Part shown: positions 1 through 7,935 of the stretch, one piece after another
How the letters are laid out: each line of letters begins with the position of its first letter
Numbering within the stretch: the stretch's first letter is position 1
Assembly: GCA_022823725.1 (NCBI GenBank)
Contig: JAJEHL010000037.1
Location: forward strand, 1-64,000
Direction: 5' to 3'
Length of the DNA: 64,000 nt
Source of the DNA: Candidatus Latescibacterota bacterium
Lineage (GTDB): Bacteria; Latescibacterota; UBA2968
Program-made: the position numbers and the translations under genes
Notes under the pieces: model-generated
Seen by the model: the letters and a program-made list of their open reading frames with translations, nothing else
Databases searched by the model: none
What the model was told of the DNA's origin: nothing

Positions 1-104
1 CCACGCCAGTGGTGGTGCGGGACAACAACCAGATCTGGGATCAGTGGAACAGCTATACGAATCGCACCCGCGAGATCTATTTCGGCGTGCGCACGAGCAT
101 GTAA
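1..104 (+). CDS. C-terminal end of a probable outer-membrane (TonB-dependent) receptor, partial
   Basis: Frame 3 is open from the window edge to a TAA at 102-104 and encodes a 33-residue tail ending in REIYFGVRTSM. Alternating polar/hydrophobic residues and a terminal beta-strand ending close to an aromatic residue (YFG) are typical of the last strand of TonB-dependent receptors and related barrels. A large secreted protein and a PorV-like barrel follow on the same strand, which fits an outer-membrane locus. Too little is visible to name the substrate, and the family call is an inference from the tail and context. Confidence 0.5.
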   Translation, partial: TPVVVRDNNQIWDQWNSYTNRTREIYFGVRTSM

Positions 105-167
105 ACCGGTGGATCGGGGAACCAGAACAGGTTCCCCGATCTCGGCGCCTCTATAAGGAGTGAATTT

Positions 168-2666
168 ATGTTTAAACGAATAATTGGTAAGGCGCTTGTG
201 GGCATTTTCCTGACTGGACTATTTGTGACAGGGGTTCAGGCGGTGGATGAGCCAGTGCCAATGAAGCAGATCGACCGGTCAAAGCTGTCGGAATCGTTTC
301 GCAACACAGGACAGCAGGGCGGGACATTTGCCCTGGGTTCGGAAGGATATGTGGCGCGGGAAAACGCTTCCATGACATATCCGTATATTTATACGGGGTC
401 TTCGACATCGGGCAGTTTCGGCGGTCGAGATCAGGACTACGACAATTCGAAGGGCCAGGGAGTGTGGATACTGGCGCGGGATGCGAGCGGGAACACCTTT
501 GTCACATCCTCCGGACCGGTGTCTAACTCCGGAGATGTGGATCAGGTCGTGCCAGACCTGACGCCTGGATCGGGCAATTTGCGCTTGCGGAACGGGCAAG
601 ATCCTCCGATCGTAGCCGCCCGACTGGGGTATGATACCCAGGACGCCAACGTGTGGTTCAACACGGACCGCGGCGGGATTACCGAGCAATCCAAGCCGAT
701 TTCCGACGAGCCTGTGGAAGTGGATAATTACCGCGAGAACGGATCCTATACACAGCCCCAGTTCGATCACTTTCCAGAAGAGACCGTAATTACGAGATGG
801 CGCAGCAACACGAATATCGAACCGAGCGGGACAGGGATGACGATTACGCGGACCGCGTATGGATGGAGCCACCCGGATTACGACGATTTCTTCTTCGTAG
901 AACTGGTCGTGGAGAATACCTCTGACAGATCCTATGAAGAAGTGTATATGGGGTATTTGAACTATTTTAGCGTGAACAAACCCGGGCACTCCTATCGCAA
1001 GTGGAACGGCTACTGGTTTTCCGAACCGGGACGACGCCTGGAAGACGACCGGTATCAGTTTACCGAGTCCGCCAATTACGCTGGGAAATACCGCGGTAAA
1101 AAGGTATCGTATCAATACGATGGCGATGCGCCCACCAGTTCAAATAACGACATGGGCGAACCCCGATTCGGCGCGGAGGCCATTGGCGTGATCGGGTATC
1201 GGGCAGAGCAAGAATTGTACTCGCCGCAATACATAGGCTGGGGACCTGTAGATCTGACACCGCCCTTTATCAACGATCCGGAAGTCTATGTGCCGATTAC
1301 GGGCACGGCGATGGGAGGCGAGGATATTCCCAATAGTCAGCCTGCGTATGCACATTGGTGGAAGCGCCGGAGCCGCACGAACATCGAATTTGAACCCCAT
1401 GAGACAATTGATACGGTTGAAGAGATGTGGAAAAAGTTTATCACCCCGGGCAAGCCCTATGACGACAACCCGGTTGAAGGTGGCCCAAACCCCGATGAGC
1501 GAGAATTGCAGGAGCAATTGCACTCGCAGATGTTCGGTCCCTGGAAATTGGCACCGGGCGACAAGGCAAAAATCGTGGTGGTTTTTGCCGCGGGTATGGC
1601 CGCTGAAAATGCGGGTCCGGGCGGCGAGCCGATGGACTTCCGTCTATGGGCAATGACGCCAGGTGCTCAGGGGCAGGTACCAGGTGGTGAAGATATTTTG
1701 TTCAACCACATCGACCGCGCGCGTCAATTGTACGCAATGGGATTTGACCTGCCCAATCAACCGCCAGATGTGGAATCGCTTGCACGCGCCGAAACTGACC
1801 GCGCTATTTTGCTTCGCAGCAACGCAAATGGCAACGTGGAACTGTCCTGGAGCGACGGTGCCGACGACGCGGTACACCCGGATTATCCGGGCGGCGAGGC
1901 GCAGGATGTGGCCGGTTACAAAATTTACGGGAACACGGCGCTGATCCAGACAGATCCCGTGCAGCATGCCGGCTCGCCTCTGGGCCCGTGGAATCTAATC
2001 GCCACAATTCAGGCAAAGGACCCGAGGTATTACGATGCATCCACCGGGACTTATACGTTTGCCGATGAGAACTCGGTTACGGGATTCGGATATCGGTACA
2101 ATATCGTAACCTATGCCAACGGGCACGCGAACTGGGAGAACATCAATGCGCAGAAAAACGCGATTCCAGGCGCGCAAATGCCCGTCCCCACAACACTTGC
2201 AGATCTGCCCCCCGTGGTACAAAACCACATCCGCGCGGGGACCGAGTCGAGCCATATTGTGACGGCTGCGCGACACAACACAAGCGGTGGTCAATTTACA
2301 CCTGTTGTGGCAGCCTCAGATGGATTCGACGCCTTAGAGGAAAAAGTGCTCGTAGTGCCAAATCCCTGGAAGGATGACGGCGTACATTCCTTTGGCGCAC
2401 AGGGCGACAACAACAAGCGCATGCGCTTTACCAACCTGCCGCGTCTGGCCCGCATCTCAATTTTCACGGCTGCGGGAGACCTGGTCATGGAAATAGTACA
2501 CGATGGGACGCGCGGCGCACAACACACGGCAGAAGTGAGCTGGTCTCAGCGGGCGCGTTCTGGCACGTCGTATGCGTCTCCGGGGATTTATTTCTTCGCC
2601 GTAGAATCGCTGGTGCCCGGACAAGAAGGCAAGGTACAGACGGGCAGTTTTCTGATTATCCAGTAA
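168..2666 (+). CDS. Secreted 832-aa protein with C-terminal FlgD-like Ig domain
   Basis: An AAGGAG box 8 nt before the ATG and an N-terminal signal peptide (basic MFKR, hydrophobic core, VQA at about residue 25) mark an exported protein. The body (about 40-540) is beta-rich with many Y/W/D/G residues. Residues about 570-700 resemble a fibronectin-type segment (AGYKIYGN, GFGYRYNIVTY). The last 95 residues (VVPNPW, then RISIFTAAGDLV and PGIYFFAVES) match the FlgD-like Ig/secretion-sorting tail seen in FCB-group extracellular proteins. It sits between a probable receptor tail and a PorV-like gene, suggesting cell-surface delivery. The central function is not recognisable. Confidence 0.75.
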   Translation: MFKRIIGKALVGIFLTGLFVTGVQAVDEPVPMKQIDRSKLSESFRNTGQQGGTFALGSEGYVARENASMTYPYIYTGSSTSGSFGGRDQDYDNSKGQGVWILARDASGNTFVTSSGPVSNSGDVDQVVPDLTPGSGNLRLRNGQDPPIVAARLGYDTQDANVWFNTDRGGITEQSKPISDEPVEVDNYRENGSYTQPQFDHFPEETVITRWRSNTNIEPSGTGMTITRTAYGWSHPDYDDFFFVELVVENTSDRSYEEVYMGYLNYFSVNKPGHSYRKWNGYWFSEPGRRLEDDRYQFTESANYAGKYRGKKVSYQYDGDAPTSSNNDMGEPRFGAEAIGVIGYRAEQELYSPQYIGWGPVDLTPPFINDPEVYVPITGTAMGGEDIPNSQPAYAHWWKRRSRTNIEFEPHETIDTVEEMWKKFITPGKPYDDNPVEGGPNPDERELQEQLHSQMFGPWKLAPGDKAKIVVVFAAGMAAENAGPGGEPMDFRLWAMTPGAQGQVPGGEDILFNHIDRARQLYAMGFDLPNQPPDVESLARAETDRAILLRSNANGNVELSWSDGADDAVHPDYPGGEAQDVAGYKIYGNTALIQTDPVQHAGSPLGPWNLIATIQAKDPRYYDASTGTYTFADENSVTGFGYRYNIVTYANGHANWENINAQKNAIPGAQMPVPTTLADLPPVVQNHIRAGTESSHIVTAARHNTSGGQFTPVVAASDGFDALEEKVLVVPNPWKDDGVHSFGAQGDNNKRMRFTNLPRLARISIFTAAGDLVMEIVHDGTRGAQHTAEVSWSQRARSGTSYASPGIYFFAVESLVPGQEGKVQTGSFLIIQ

Positions 2667-2724
2667 GACCGACGGGAGGGGCGGGTACTCTGTTCCGCCT
2701 CTCTACAAACAAAGGAGAGTAGAT

Positions 2725-3741
2725 GTGAAACGATTAACTGCGATTTATACGATGCTCCTGGCCGTCGGGCTTATGGGGTCAGACGCCTGGGCGCAAAATT
2801 ATCAGTTGCCGTCCGGCGTGCGCGCAGGGCAGCATCGAACAAAAGAGTTCCACGGAACCGGCCGGGCTTCGTTCCATGCATTAAAGGTGGGGCAGAGCGC
2901 GCGGGCAGCAGCAATGGGCGATGCGTTTACAGCCGCAGCCGACGACATCAATGCGATGTTCTGGAACACGGCGGCATTGACCCATATCGAGCGATTCGAA
3001 TATGCCCTGGGATATACGCGCTGGATGGTAGATTCGAAATTTTTCAACGGTGCAGTTGCCTGGCGGTACGGCCAGCAGACCTTTGGGCTATCAGTCGTTC
3101 AGTTTGACGCGGGCACCTCCCGTGAAACCACGCCACTGGATCCGCAAGGGCGTTTCACGCGGGATATATCGGCCGGCGATATTTTCATAAACTTCGGTTA
3201 TGCGTACAAAATGACGGACAAATTGTCGCTGGGCGTGTCAGTAAAGTGGATCCAGGAGACGCTGGATCAGGACAAGATCAACAGTGCCTCATTCGACTTT
3301 TCCAGTGTCTTCTACACCGGATTTGGCAGTTCGCGCCTGGCCATGACGCTTCGCAACTTCGGCAAAGACCAGGAACTGGTGATCCCCGGTTCTCTCCCAC
3401 AGGGCACTTCGATTGCCCAGCCTCTGCTCTACACCATTGCTTTGGCGATGGAGCCTTATGGACGCAAGGGCGACCCCACATACCTGACCGTGGCAGCAGA
3501 ACTCGTGCACCACATTGACGATCGCGAGCGCTGGCATGTGGGCGGCGAATTGTGGGTGGCGAACACGCTGGCACTGCGCGCCGGTTACCGGGGGCGTTAC
3601 GACCTGGGTACCTGGACACTGGGTGGCGGCGTCCAAAAGGATTTGGGCGTGGGACGGAAGATCGGCGTCGATTTTGCATATATGGACTTTGGAACGCTGT
3701 TTGATCCGCCCCTGCGCGTATCGATAACCGGATCGTTCTAA
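2725..3741 (+). CDS. PorV/PorQ-family outer-membrane protein (UPF0164-like)
   Basis: 338 aa with a signal peptide ending at AWAQ (about residue 24). The segment ALKVGQSARAAAMGDAFTAA followed by NAMFWNTAAL is the hallmark N-terminus of PorV/PorQ and UPF0164 beta-barrels, which in Bacteroidota work with type IX secretion. The rest is a run of amphipathic strands ending in RVSITGSF with a terminal Phe, as in outer-membrane barrels. Start is GTG at 2725 behind AGGAG; an ATG two bases upstream is followed at once by TGA, so it cannot be the start. Probably co-transcribed with the secreted protein 58 nt upstream. No other type IX component is in the window. Confidence 0.8.
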   Translation: MKRLTAIYTMLLAVGLMGSDAWAQNYQLPSGVRAGQHRTKEFHGTGRASFHALKVGQSARAAAMGDAFTAAADDINAMFWNTAALTHIERFEYALGYTRWMVDSKFFNGAVAWRYGQQTFGLSVVQFDAGTSRETTPLDPQGRFTRDISAGDIFINFGYAYKMTDKLSLGVSVKWIQETLDQDKINSASFDFSSVFYTGFGSSRLAMTLRNFGKDQELVIPGSLPQGTSIAQPLLYTIALAMEPYGRKGDPTYLTVAAELVHHIDDRERWHVGGELWVANTLALRAGYRGRYDLGTWTLGGGVQKDLGVGRKIGVDFAYMDFGTLFDPPLRVSITGSF

Positions 3742-3765
3742 CGGACGCTCCAAAACGAAAAAAAC

Positions 3766-3802
3766 GACCGGTGGGTTTTCTCTACTCATCGGTCATTTTT
3801 TT
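3766..3802. terminator. Bidirectional intrinsic terminator between convergent genes
   Basis: An 8-bp stem (GACCGGTG at 3766-3773 with CATCGGTC at 3787-3794, one G-U pair) is followed by seven T at 3796-3802. On the other side an A-rich run (3753-3764) supplies a U tract for the opposite strand. It lies after the PorV-like stop and overlaps the last codons of the minus-strand cytochrome gene, so it can end both transcripts. Confidence 0.8.
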
Positions 3803-5624
3803 CTGTGTTGTGTATCTGTGCCAATCCTCTGGCTGCGTCCTCAATACCGGGCCAAATCCGCAGTGCCCGCTGGAAAGCGCGCTGGGCCGATTCCGTATTC
3901 CCCCGCCTCACATAAGCCCATCCGAGAAACGCATGTACATAAGGGTCAGCCCCCCAGACCTCTTCGGCCGCCTGTTCGTATTGGGCAAAAATGGCTTCAT
4001 AGCGCTCGTAGTCCTGGCCGCTCAGATAATGTATGCCCAGATTTTCGACAGCGGGCACGAGGGCAAACCGCACAATCCGAACCGGATCGTTTAACAACGG
4101 AATCAATGCGGGTACAACCCGCGCCTGACCGATCAAGCCCAGACCTTCTACCGCCTTTGCGCGGATGAGCGGATGCGGATCTTTCAAAGCCTTGAGGAGT
4201 ACAGGCACCGCCTGTGAGGACCGGGTGCGCCCCAGAAGCAGAGCCGCAGAAGCCCGCCGCGTGGGATTGTTGGACAGATTGAGCAACGCGTCTTTCAGAG
4301 GAGACACAGCCATCGGATTTCCCTGTCGCCCCAGTGCAATAGCCGCCGTTTGCAAAAGATAATCATCCTGTTTCCCCCACCAGGCTTCTGTCTTTTCCGC
4401 AGCCCATTCGGGCGTGCGGTCCCCGTGGCATTCACCGCAGGCATTTGGAATGCCAAAACGCACCGTATTCGCCGGAACTGGAGGCGCAATGCGGTGGTCA
4501 AACACGCGCACCCGGCGCACTTCTGGAATAGGAGGCATGTGACAATCTACACATGCTATGTACTGCTCGTGGCGGCTGTGTTCTCGGGGCTGTATATCCC
4601 GGTGACACTGCATACATATACCGTCGTAATCCGCCCTTGTCTTCTTCTCCCCCTCCGGACCATGGGAAGGATGACACGTCAAACACGTCACTCCCCCCTC
4701 CGTATAACAGGGGCTGAGCGTGAACGCCGTATAATTATACGCGAGATGCCGGTAGCGACCATCGGGCCACATACCTTCAAAATTCAGAACAACAGGTTCG
4801 TAAAAATCGTAGAAATTGTCGCCGGGTCGGTAGCCCAGTTTCAAAATGCGCTTGGTCGCGTGGCACTGCGCGCAGAGTTCTACGGATTGTTCTGAGGAAA
4901 GCATTCTCAAATTCACCAGCGAAGTGTCCTGCATGCTGGCTGCATCGGCATCTGTCAGCGCCCGCTCCCAAAACGCGACGTGGCCCTGCCCGGAACCGTG
5001 GCAGGTTTCGCAGTTGATGCTCAGATCTACCCAGCGGGAATCATAAGTGCCCGCATCGGGATCGTAATTGACCTCAATCTGGCTGGCGTGGCAATCAAAA
5101 CACTGCGCGCTCCAATTGCGCCCAAAATGCATCCAGAACGACGTATCGCGGGGATCTAAGGGCTGTTCGGACGGCGAGGCAATTATACCTTCAACGGGAT
5201 TGTACCAGGTATTTCTGCGAACATCGAAATAAACCGGAAGAATCTGCAAATGGCCTCCGGGAAGCTCAGTGATGTACCACTGCGTATCCCGGTCGCCAAT
5301 GGTATAGAGTACCTCGTGGGTATCTTGCGACCCATCGGCCCCCGGCGTCGCAATAAAATAGCGACCATCACGAAGGCTCATCGTGGAGGTAATACCGCCG
5401 AAAGTATAGGCATTATTTTTTGTGAAATCACCCTTAACAGTCCGTGGCGTCGCTTCTTGCATGGAGGTCGCATGGGTCGTGCGCTGCCATTTTTGATACG
5501 CCTCCAGATGACAACTCGCACAGCGATGTACGCCGACGAACTCCGAAGATACATCGGGTTGAGAGGGCTTGCACGCCAGACAGACGCCGACCAGAAGAAC
5601 CTGTATCATTTTTTTTATCGGCAT
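3786..5624 (-). CDS. Octaheme c-type cytochrome lipoprotein with HEAT and TPR repeats
   Basis: 612 aa. The lipobox-like CLAC (Cys18) suggests an outer-membrane or periplasmic lipoprotein. Eight CXXCH haem sites are visible: CASCH 35, CFDCH 175, CETCH 205, CAQCH 251, CLTCH 314, CMQCH 337, CVDCH 358 and CGECH 396. The first part resembles the cytochrome c554/multihaem family. Residues about 420-540 hold HEAT-like repeats (LGRQGNP, LGRTRSS, LGLIGQA) and about 555-605 a TPR pair. The role is probably electron transfer on a protein scaffold; the substrate is unknown. It is divergent from the small lipoprotein/ABC operon at 5727, with a 102-bp shared promoter region. A catalytic multihaem enzyme rather than a carrier is possible. 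Confidence 0.85.
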   Translation of the reverse strand: MPIKKMIQVLLVGVCLACKPSQPDVSSEFVGVHRCASCHLEAYQKWQRTTHATSMQEATPRTVKGDFTKNNAYTFGGITSTMSLRDGRYFIATPGADGSQDTHEVLYTIGDRDTQWYITELPGGHLQILPVYFDVRRNTWYNPVEGIIASPSEQPLDPRDTSFWMHFGRNWSAQCFDCHASQIEVNYDPDAGTYDSRWVDLSINCETCHGSGQGHVAFWERALTDADAASMQDTSLVNLRMLSSEQSVELCAQCHATKRILKLGYRPGDNFYDFYEPVVLNFEGMWPDGRYRHLAYNYTAFTLSPCYTEGGVTCLTCHPSHGPEGEKKTRADYDGICMQCHRDIQPREHSRHEQYIACVDCHMPPIPEVRRVRVFDHRIAPPVPANTVRFGIPNACGECHGDRTPEWAAEKTEAWWGKQDDYLLQTAAIALGRQGNPMAVSPLKDALLNLSNNPTRRASAALLLGRTRSSQAVPVLLKALKDPHPLIRAKAVEGLGLIGQARVVPALIPLLNDPVRIVRFALVPAVENLGIHYLSGQDYERYEAIFAQYEQAAEEVWGADPYVHAFLGWAYVRRGNTESAQRAFQRALRIWPGIEDAARGLAQIHNTEKNDR

Positions 5625-5726
5625 ATTCCCCTCACAAAAAACAGATGGGAGAATCCCTTGATTTTATACAACAAACAAAATATCATCTCTTATGGCAGGC
5701 GTCACGCAAAAACTGGGGATATATAG

Positions 5727-6122
5727 ATGCGTCTGTATCTGCTACTCCTGGTCTTGATAATCGGATGCGATTCTGCGAAAGTGCATCAAGCGGGCGAAGC
5801 CGTACCCACCAATCGCGCGACCCGGCTCAAAGAAATCCTGGATCATCCAGCCGCATTTCTGGAACAGCGAGTCGTGCTATCGGGCCGCGTGGGACAGGTA
5901 TGCCAGCACATGGGATGCTGGTTTGTGCTCCAGGACAGTACACGGCACATTCTGATTGACCTGGAACAGGGGCGGACCATAACCGTCCCCCGCAATATCT
6001 CCGGCGACTCCCTGCGCGTCGTAGGCATCGTAAAACGCATCGCAGGCGATCTGCGCCTGATGGGAAAAGGCGTAGAAATCCACCGCAAAAGGGCAAAAAT
6101 TTGGTCATTTTTCAATTTATAA
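5727..6122 (+). CDS. Small OB-fold-like lipoprotein (DUF4920-like)
   Basis: 131 aa with a short signal and lipobox LIIGC (Cys14). The mature part (VVLSGRVGQVCQHMGCWFVL, then TVPRNISGDSLRVVGIV) looks like the nucleic-acid-independent OB folds of DUF4920-type periplasmic proteins, with a CxxxxC pair that could bind a metal. It begins the operon with the ABC permease, whose TTG start lies 22 nt inside this gene, so the two are translationally coupled. This suggests a periplasmic partner of the transporter. The family match is by eye only. Confidence 0.6.
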   Translation: MRLYLLLLVLIIGCDSAKVHQAGEAVPTNRATRLKEILDHPAAFLEQRVVLSGRVGQVCQHMGCWFVLQDSTRHILIDLEQGRTITVPRNISGDSLRVVGIVKRIAGDLRLMGKGVEIHRKRAKIWSFFNL

Positions 6123-7270
6123 GCGTCGTCCTCAAAGAACTGCGCCGACACCGCACGCGAAGTGCCCTGACCATAAGCGGCGTGGCCCTATCCGTGTGCG
6201 TACTGGTCAGCCTCCTGGGCCTGGGAACCGGATACCGCACATCCCTCATCCACAGCATTGACCGCCTGGGCTACCACGTACTGGTCACCTCAAAAGGATG
6301 CCCCTACGAAGCCGCGACCCTGTTGATGCAAGGTGGGGTAATACCGATGTACATGGATGAAGCCATCCACCGGGAAATTCTTCGAGACGCCGATGTGGCG
6401 ACCACGACGCGGTTATTCCTCGGATCGCTCCCCGTACACCGGGAGGGATTTTCCCTGATAACGGGGATAGAAGACAGCTTTCTGGAAATGAAACCCTGGC
6501 TGACCTTCCAGCGGGGCGAGTGGTTCGGCGAAGGCGCGACCGACGAGGTCATTCTGGGATACAGCGTAGCGGCGTATTATCGGAAAAACATCGGCGATGA
6601 TTTTCCGCTCGGGGGAATGGGACAAACATTCCGCGTACGCGGGATTTTTGACCGCAGCGGAACGCAGGACGACGGCACCATCTTCGTGCCGCTTGGGGTA
6701 GCGCAACGCCTCTTCGACAAAAAGGAGAAACTCACAGGCATCGGTGTAAAATTAAAAAACCTGTCCAGAATAGACGGATTTTCGGAACGCGTATTCGAAA
6801 TACCCTCGGTACAGGTTATCACCATGGCGCAGGTTCAGCGAACCCTTCTCGACCTCCTGGGCACCGCGCGGTTTTTCATCGGAACAGTCGCCATCGTAGC
6901 CGTGGCAATTGCAGTACTCGGCGTAATGAATACCATGCTAATCGCGGTCTTTGAACGGACCCGGGAAATCGGCGTAATGCGAGCAATTGGCGCATCCCGG
7001 GGCGATGTATTTGCATTGATCTGTGCAGAGACACTGACAATCTGCACCATAGGTGGAATCGCAGGTGGCGGAATAGCGGTCCTGGGCAGCCGCATGGCAT
7101 CTGAAGCCGTGCGTGCGATTCTCCCATTTGCCCCCCCAGGCGTACTGGTGCAAATTGATGGCATACTACTAATCGGCGGGATTGCAATGGCAGTGGGCAT
7201 GGGCATACTGGCCGGAATCATACCGGGATGGCGGGCTTCCCGCCTGCATCCCATTGCGTGGATGCGCTAA
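6101..7270 (+). CDS. MacB/LolE-type ABC transporter permease
   Basis: 389 aa with the FtsX/MacB layout: an N-terminal TM helix after RTRSALTISGVALSVCVLVSLLGLG, a periplasmic MacB_PCD-like domain (about 45-245), then three C-terminal TM helices (about 260-385) containing FERTREIGVMRAIGAS, the coupling-helix signature. TTG start overlapping the upstream lipoprotein by 22 nt; ATPase gene follows after 1 nt. No MacA-type adaptor is adjacent, so lipoprotein or envelope-substrate extrusion is as likely as macrolide export. Confidence 0.88.
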   Translation: MVIFQFISVVLKELRRHRTRSALTISGVALSVCVLVSLLGLGTGYRTSLIHSIDRLGYHVLVTSKGCPYEAATLLMQGGVIPMYMDEAIHREILRDADVATTTRLFLGSLPVHREGFSLITGIEDSFLEMKPWLTFQRGEWFGEGATDEVILGYSVAAYYRKNIGDDFPLGGMGQTFRVRGIFDRSGTQDDGTIFVPLGVAQRLFDKKEKLTGIGVKLKNLSRIDGFSERVFEIPSVQVITMAQVQRTLLDLLGTARFFIGTVAIVAVAIAVLGVMNTMLIAVFERTREIGVMRAIGASRGDVFALICAETLTICTIGGIAGGGIAVLGSRMASEAVRAILPFAPPGVLVQIDGILLIGGIAMAVGMGILAGIIPGWRASRLHPIAWMR

Positions 7271-7271
7271 A

Positions 7272-7934
7272 ATGTCGGCTATTCTTGCACAGGGCCTCAC
7301 CCGCATATATCGCCGTTCAGCCGAAGAAATCGCAGCGTTATCCGGTGTAGATCTGACCGTAGAACCAGGCGAATTTGTAGCCATCACAGGCGTGTCGGGC
7401 GCGGGAAAAACAACCCTATTGAACCTTATCGGGTGTCTGGACCGGCCCACATCGGGCCTTTTGAAATTGCTGGATCGGGATGTACGCGCTTTGCGCGGCA
7501 AAGACCTGGAAACCATGCGTCGGCAACACGTGGGATTCGTATTTCAAGACTATTGCCTGATACCCACATTGACCGTCGAAGAAAATGTGGCACTCCCCCT
7601 CCTCTTTTCCCGCGCACTACATCAACGCGACCGGGTAAAGGACTTGCTGGCACGCGTGGATTTGCAGCACCGATCAAATCACCTGCCCCGCGAACTATCG
7701 GGGGGCGAACAGCAACGGGTAGCCATTGCACGCGCACTCGTAAACAATCCCGAGATCTTGCTCGCAGATGAACCAACTGGCAACCTGGATTCAAAACGGG
7801 GGAATGAGATAGTGGCATTATTGCGAGATATGAACCACATCAAAGGATTGACCATCGTGCTATCCACACACAACCTGAATCTGGCAAATCGCGCAGACCG
7901 CCAGATAAAACTCGCAGATGGACGGGTGGTTTGA
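7272..7934 (+). CDS. ABC transporter ATP-binding protein (LolD/MacB class)
   Basis: 220 aa. Walker A GVSGAGKTT (about residue 40), Q-loop VFQDYCLIP, signature LSGGEQQRVAIARAL, Walker B ILLADEPTG with the NLDS D-loop typical of LolD/MacB ATPases, and H-loop STHN are all intact. ATG at 7272 is chosen, 1 nt after the permease stop; a longer in-frame reading would run far into the permease gene. It energises the adjacent permease. The next gene, a TPR/FG-GAP lipoprotein, starts 1 nt after the stop, so all four form one transcription unit. Confidence 0.92.
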   Translation: MSAILAQGLTRIYRRSAEEIAALSGVDLTVEPGEFVAITGVSGAGKTTLLNLIGCLDRPTSGLLKLLDRDVRALRGKDLETMRRQHVGFVFQDYCLIPTLTVEENVALPLLFSRALHQRDRVKDLLARVDLQHRSNHLPRELSGGEQQRVAIARALVNNPEILLADEPTGNLDSKRGNEIVALLRDMNHIKGLTIVLSTHNLNLANRADRQIKLADGRVV

Positions 7935-7935
7935 C

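Noticed and set aside
279-1115. Long minus-strand open frame of 278 residues
   Set aside because: It is antisense to the secreted 832-aa protein, which has a signal peptide, ribosome site and recognisable C-terminal domain; composition matches a frame shadow.
7182-7271. Extended N-terminus of the LolD-type ATPase
   Set aside because: It would overlap the permease gene by about 90 nt and add residues unlike the family; ATG 7272 gives the usual start.
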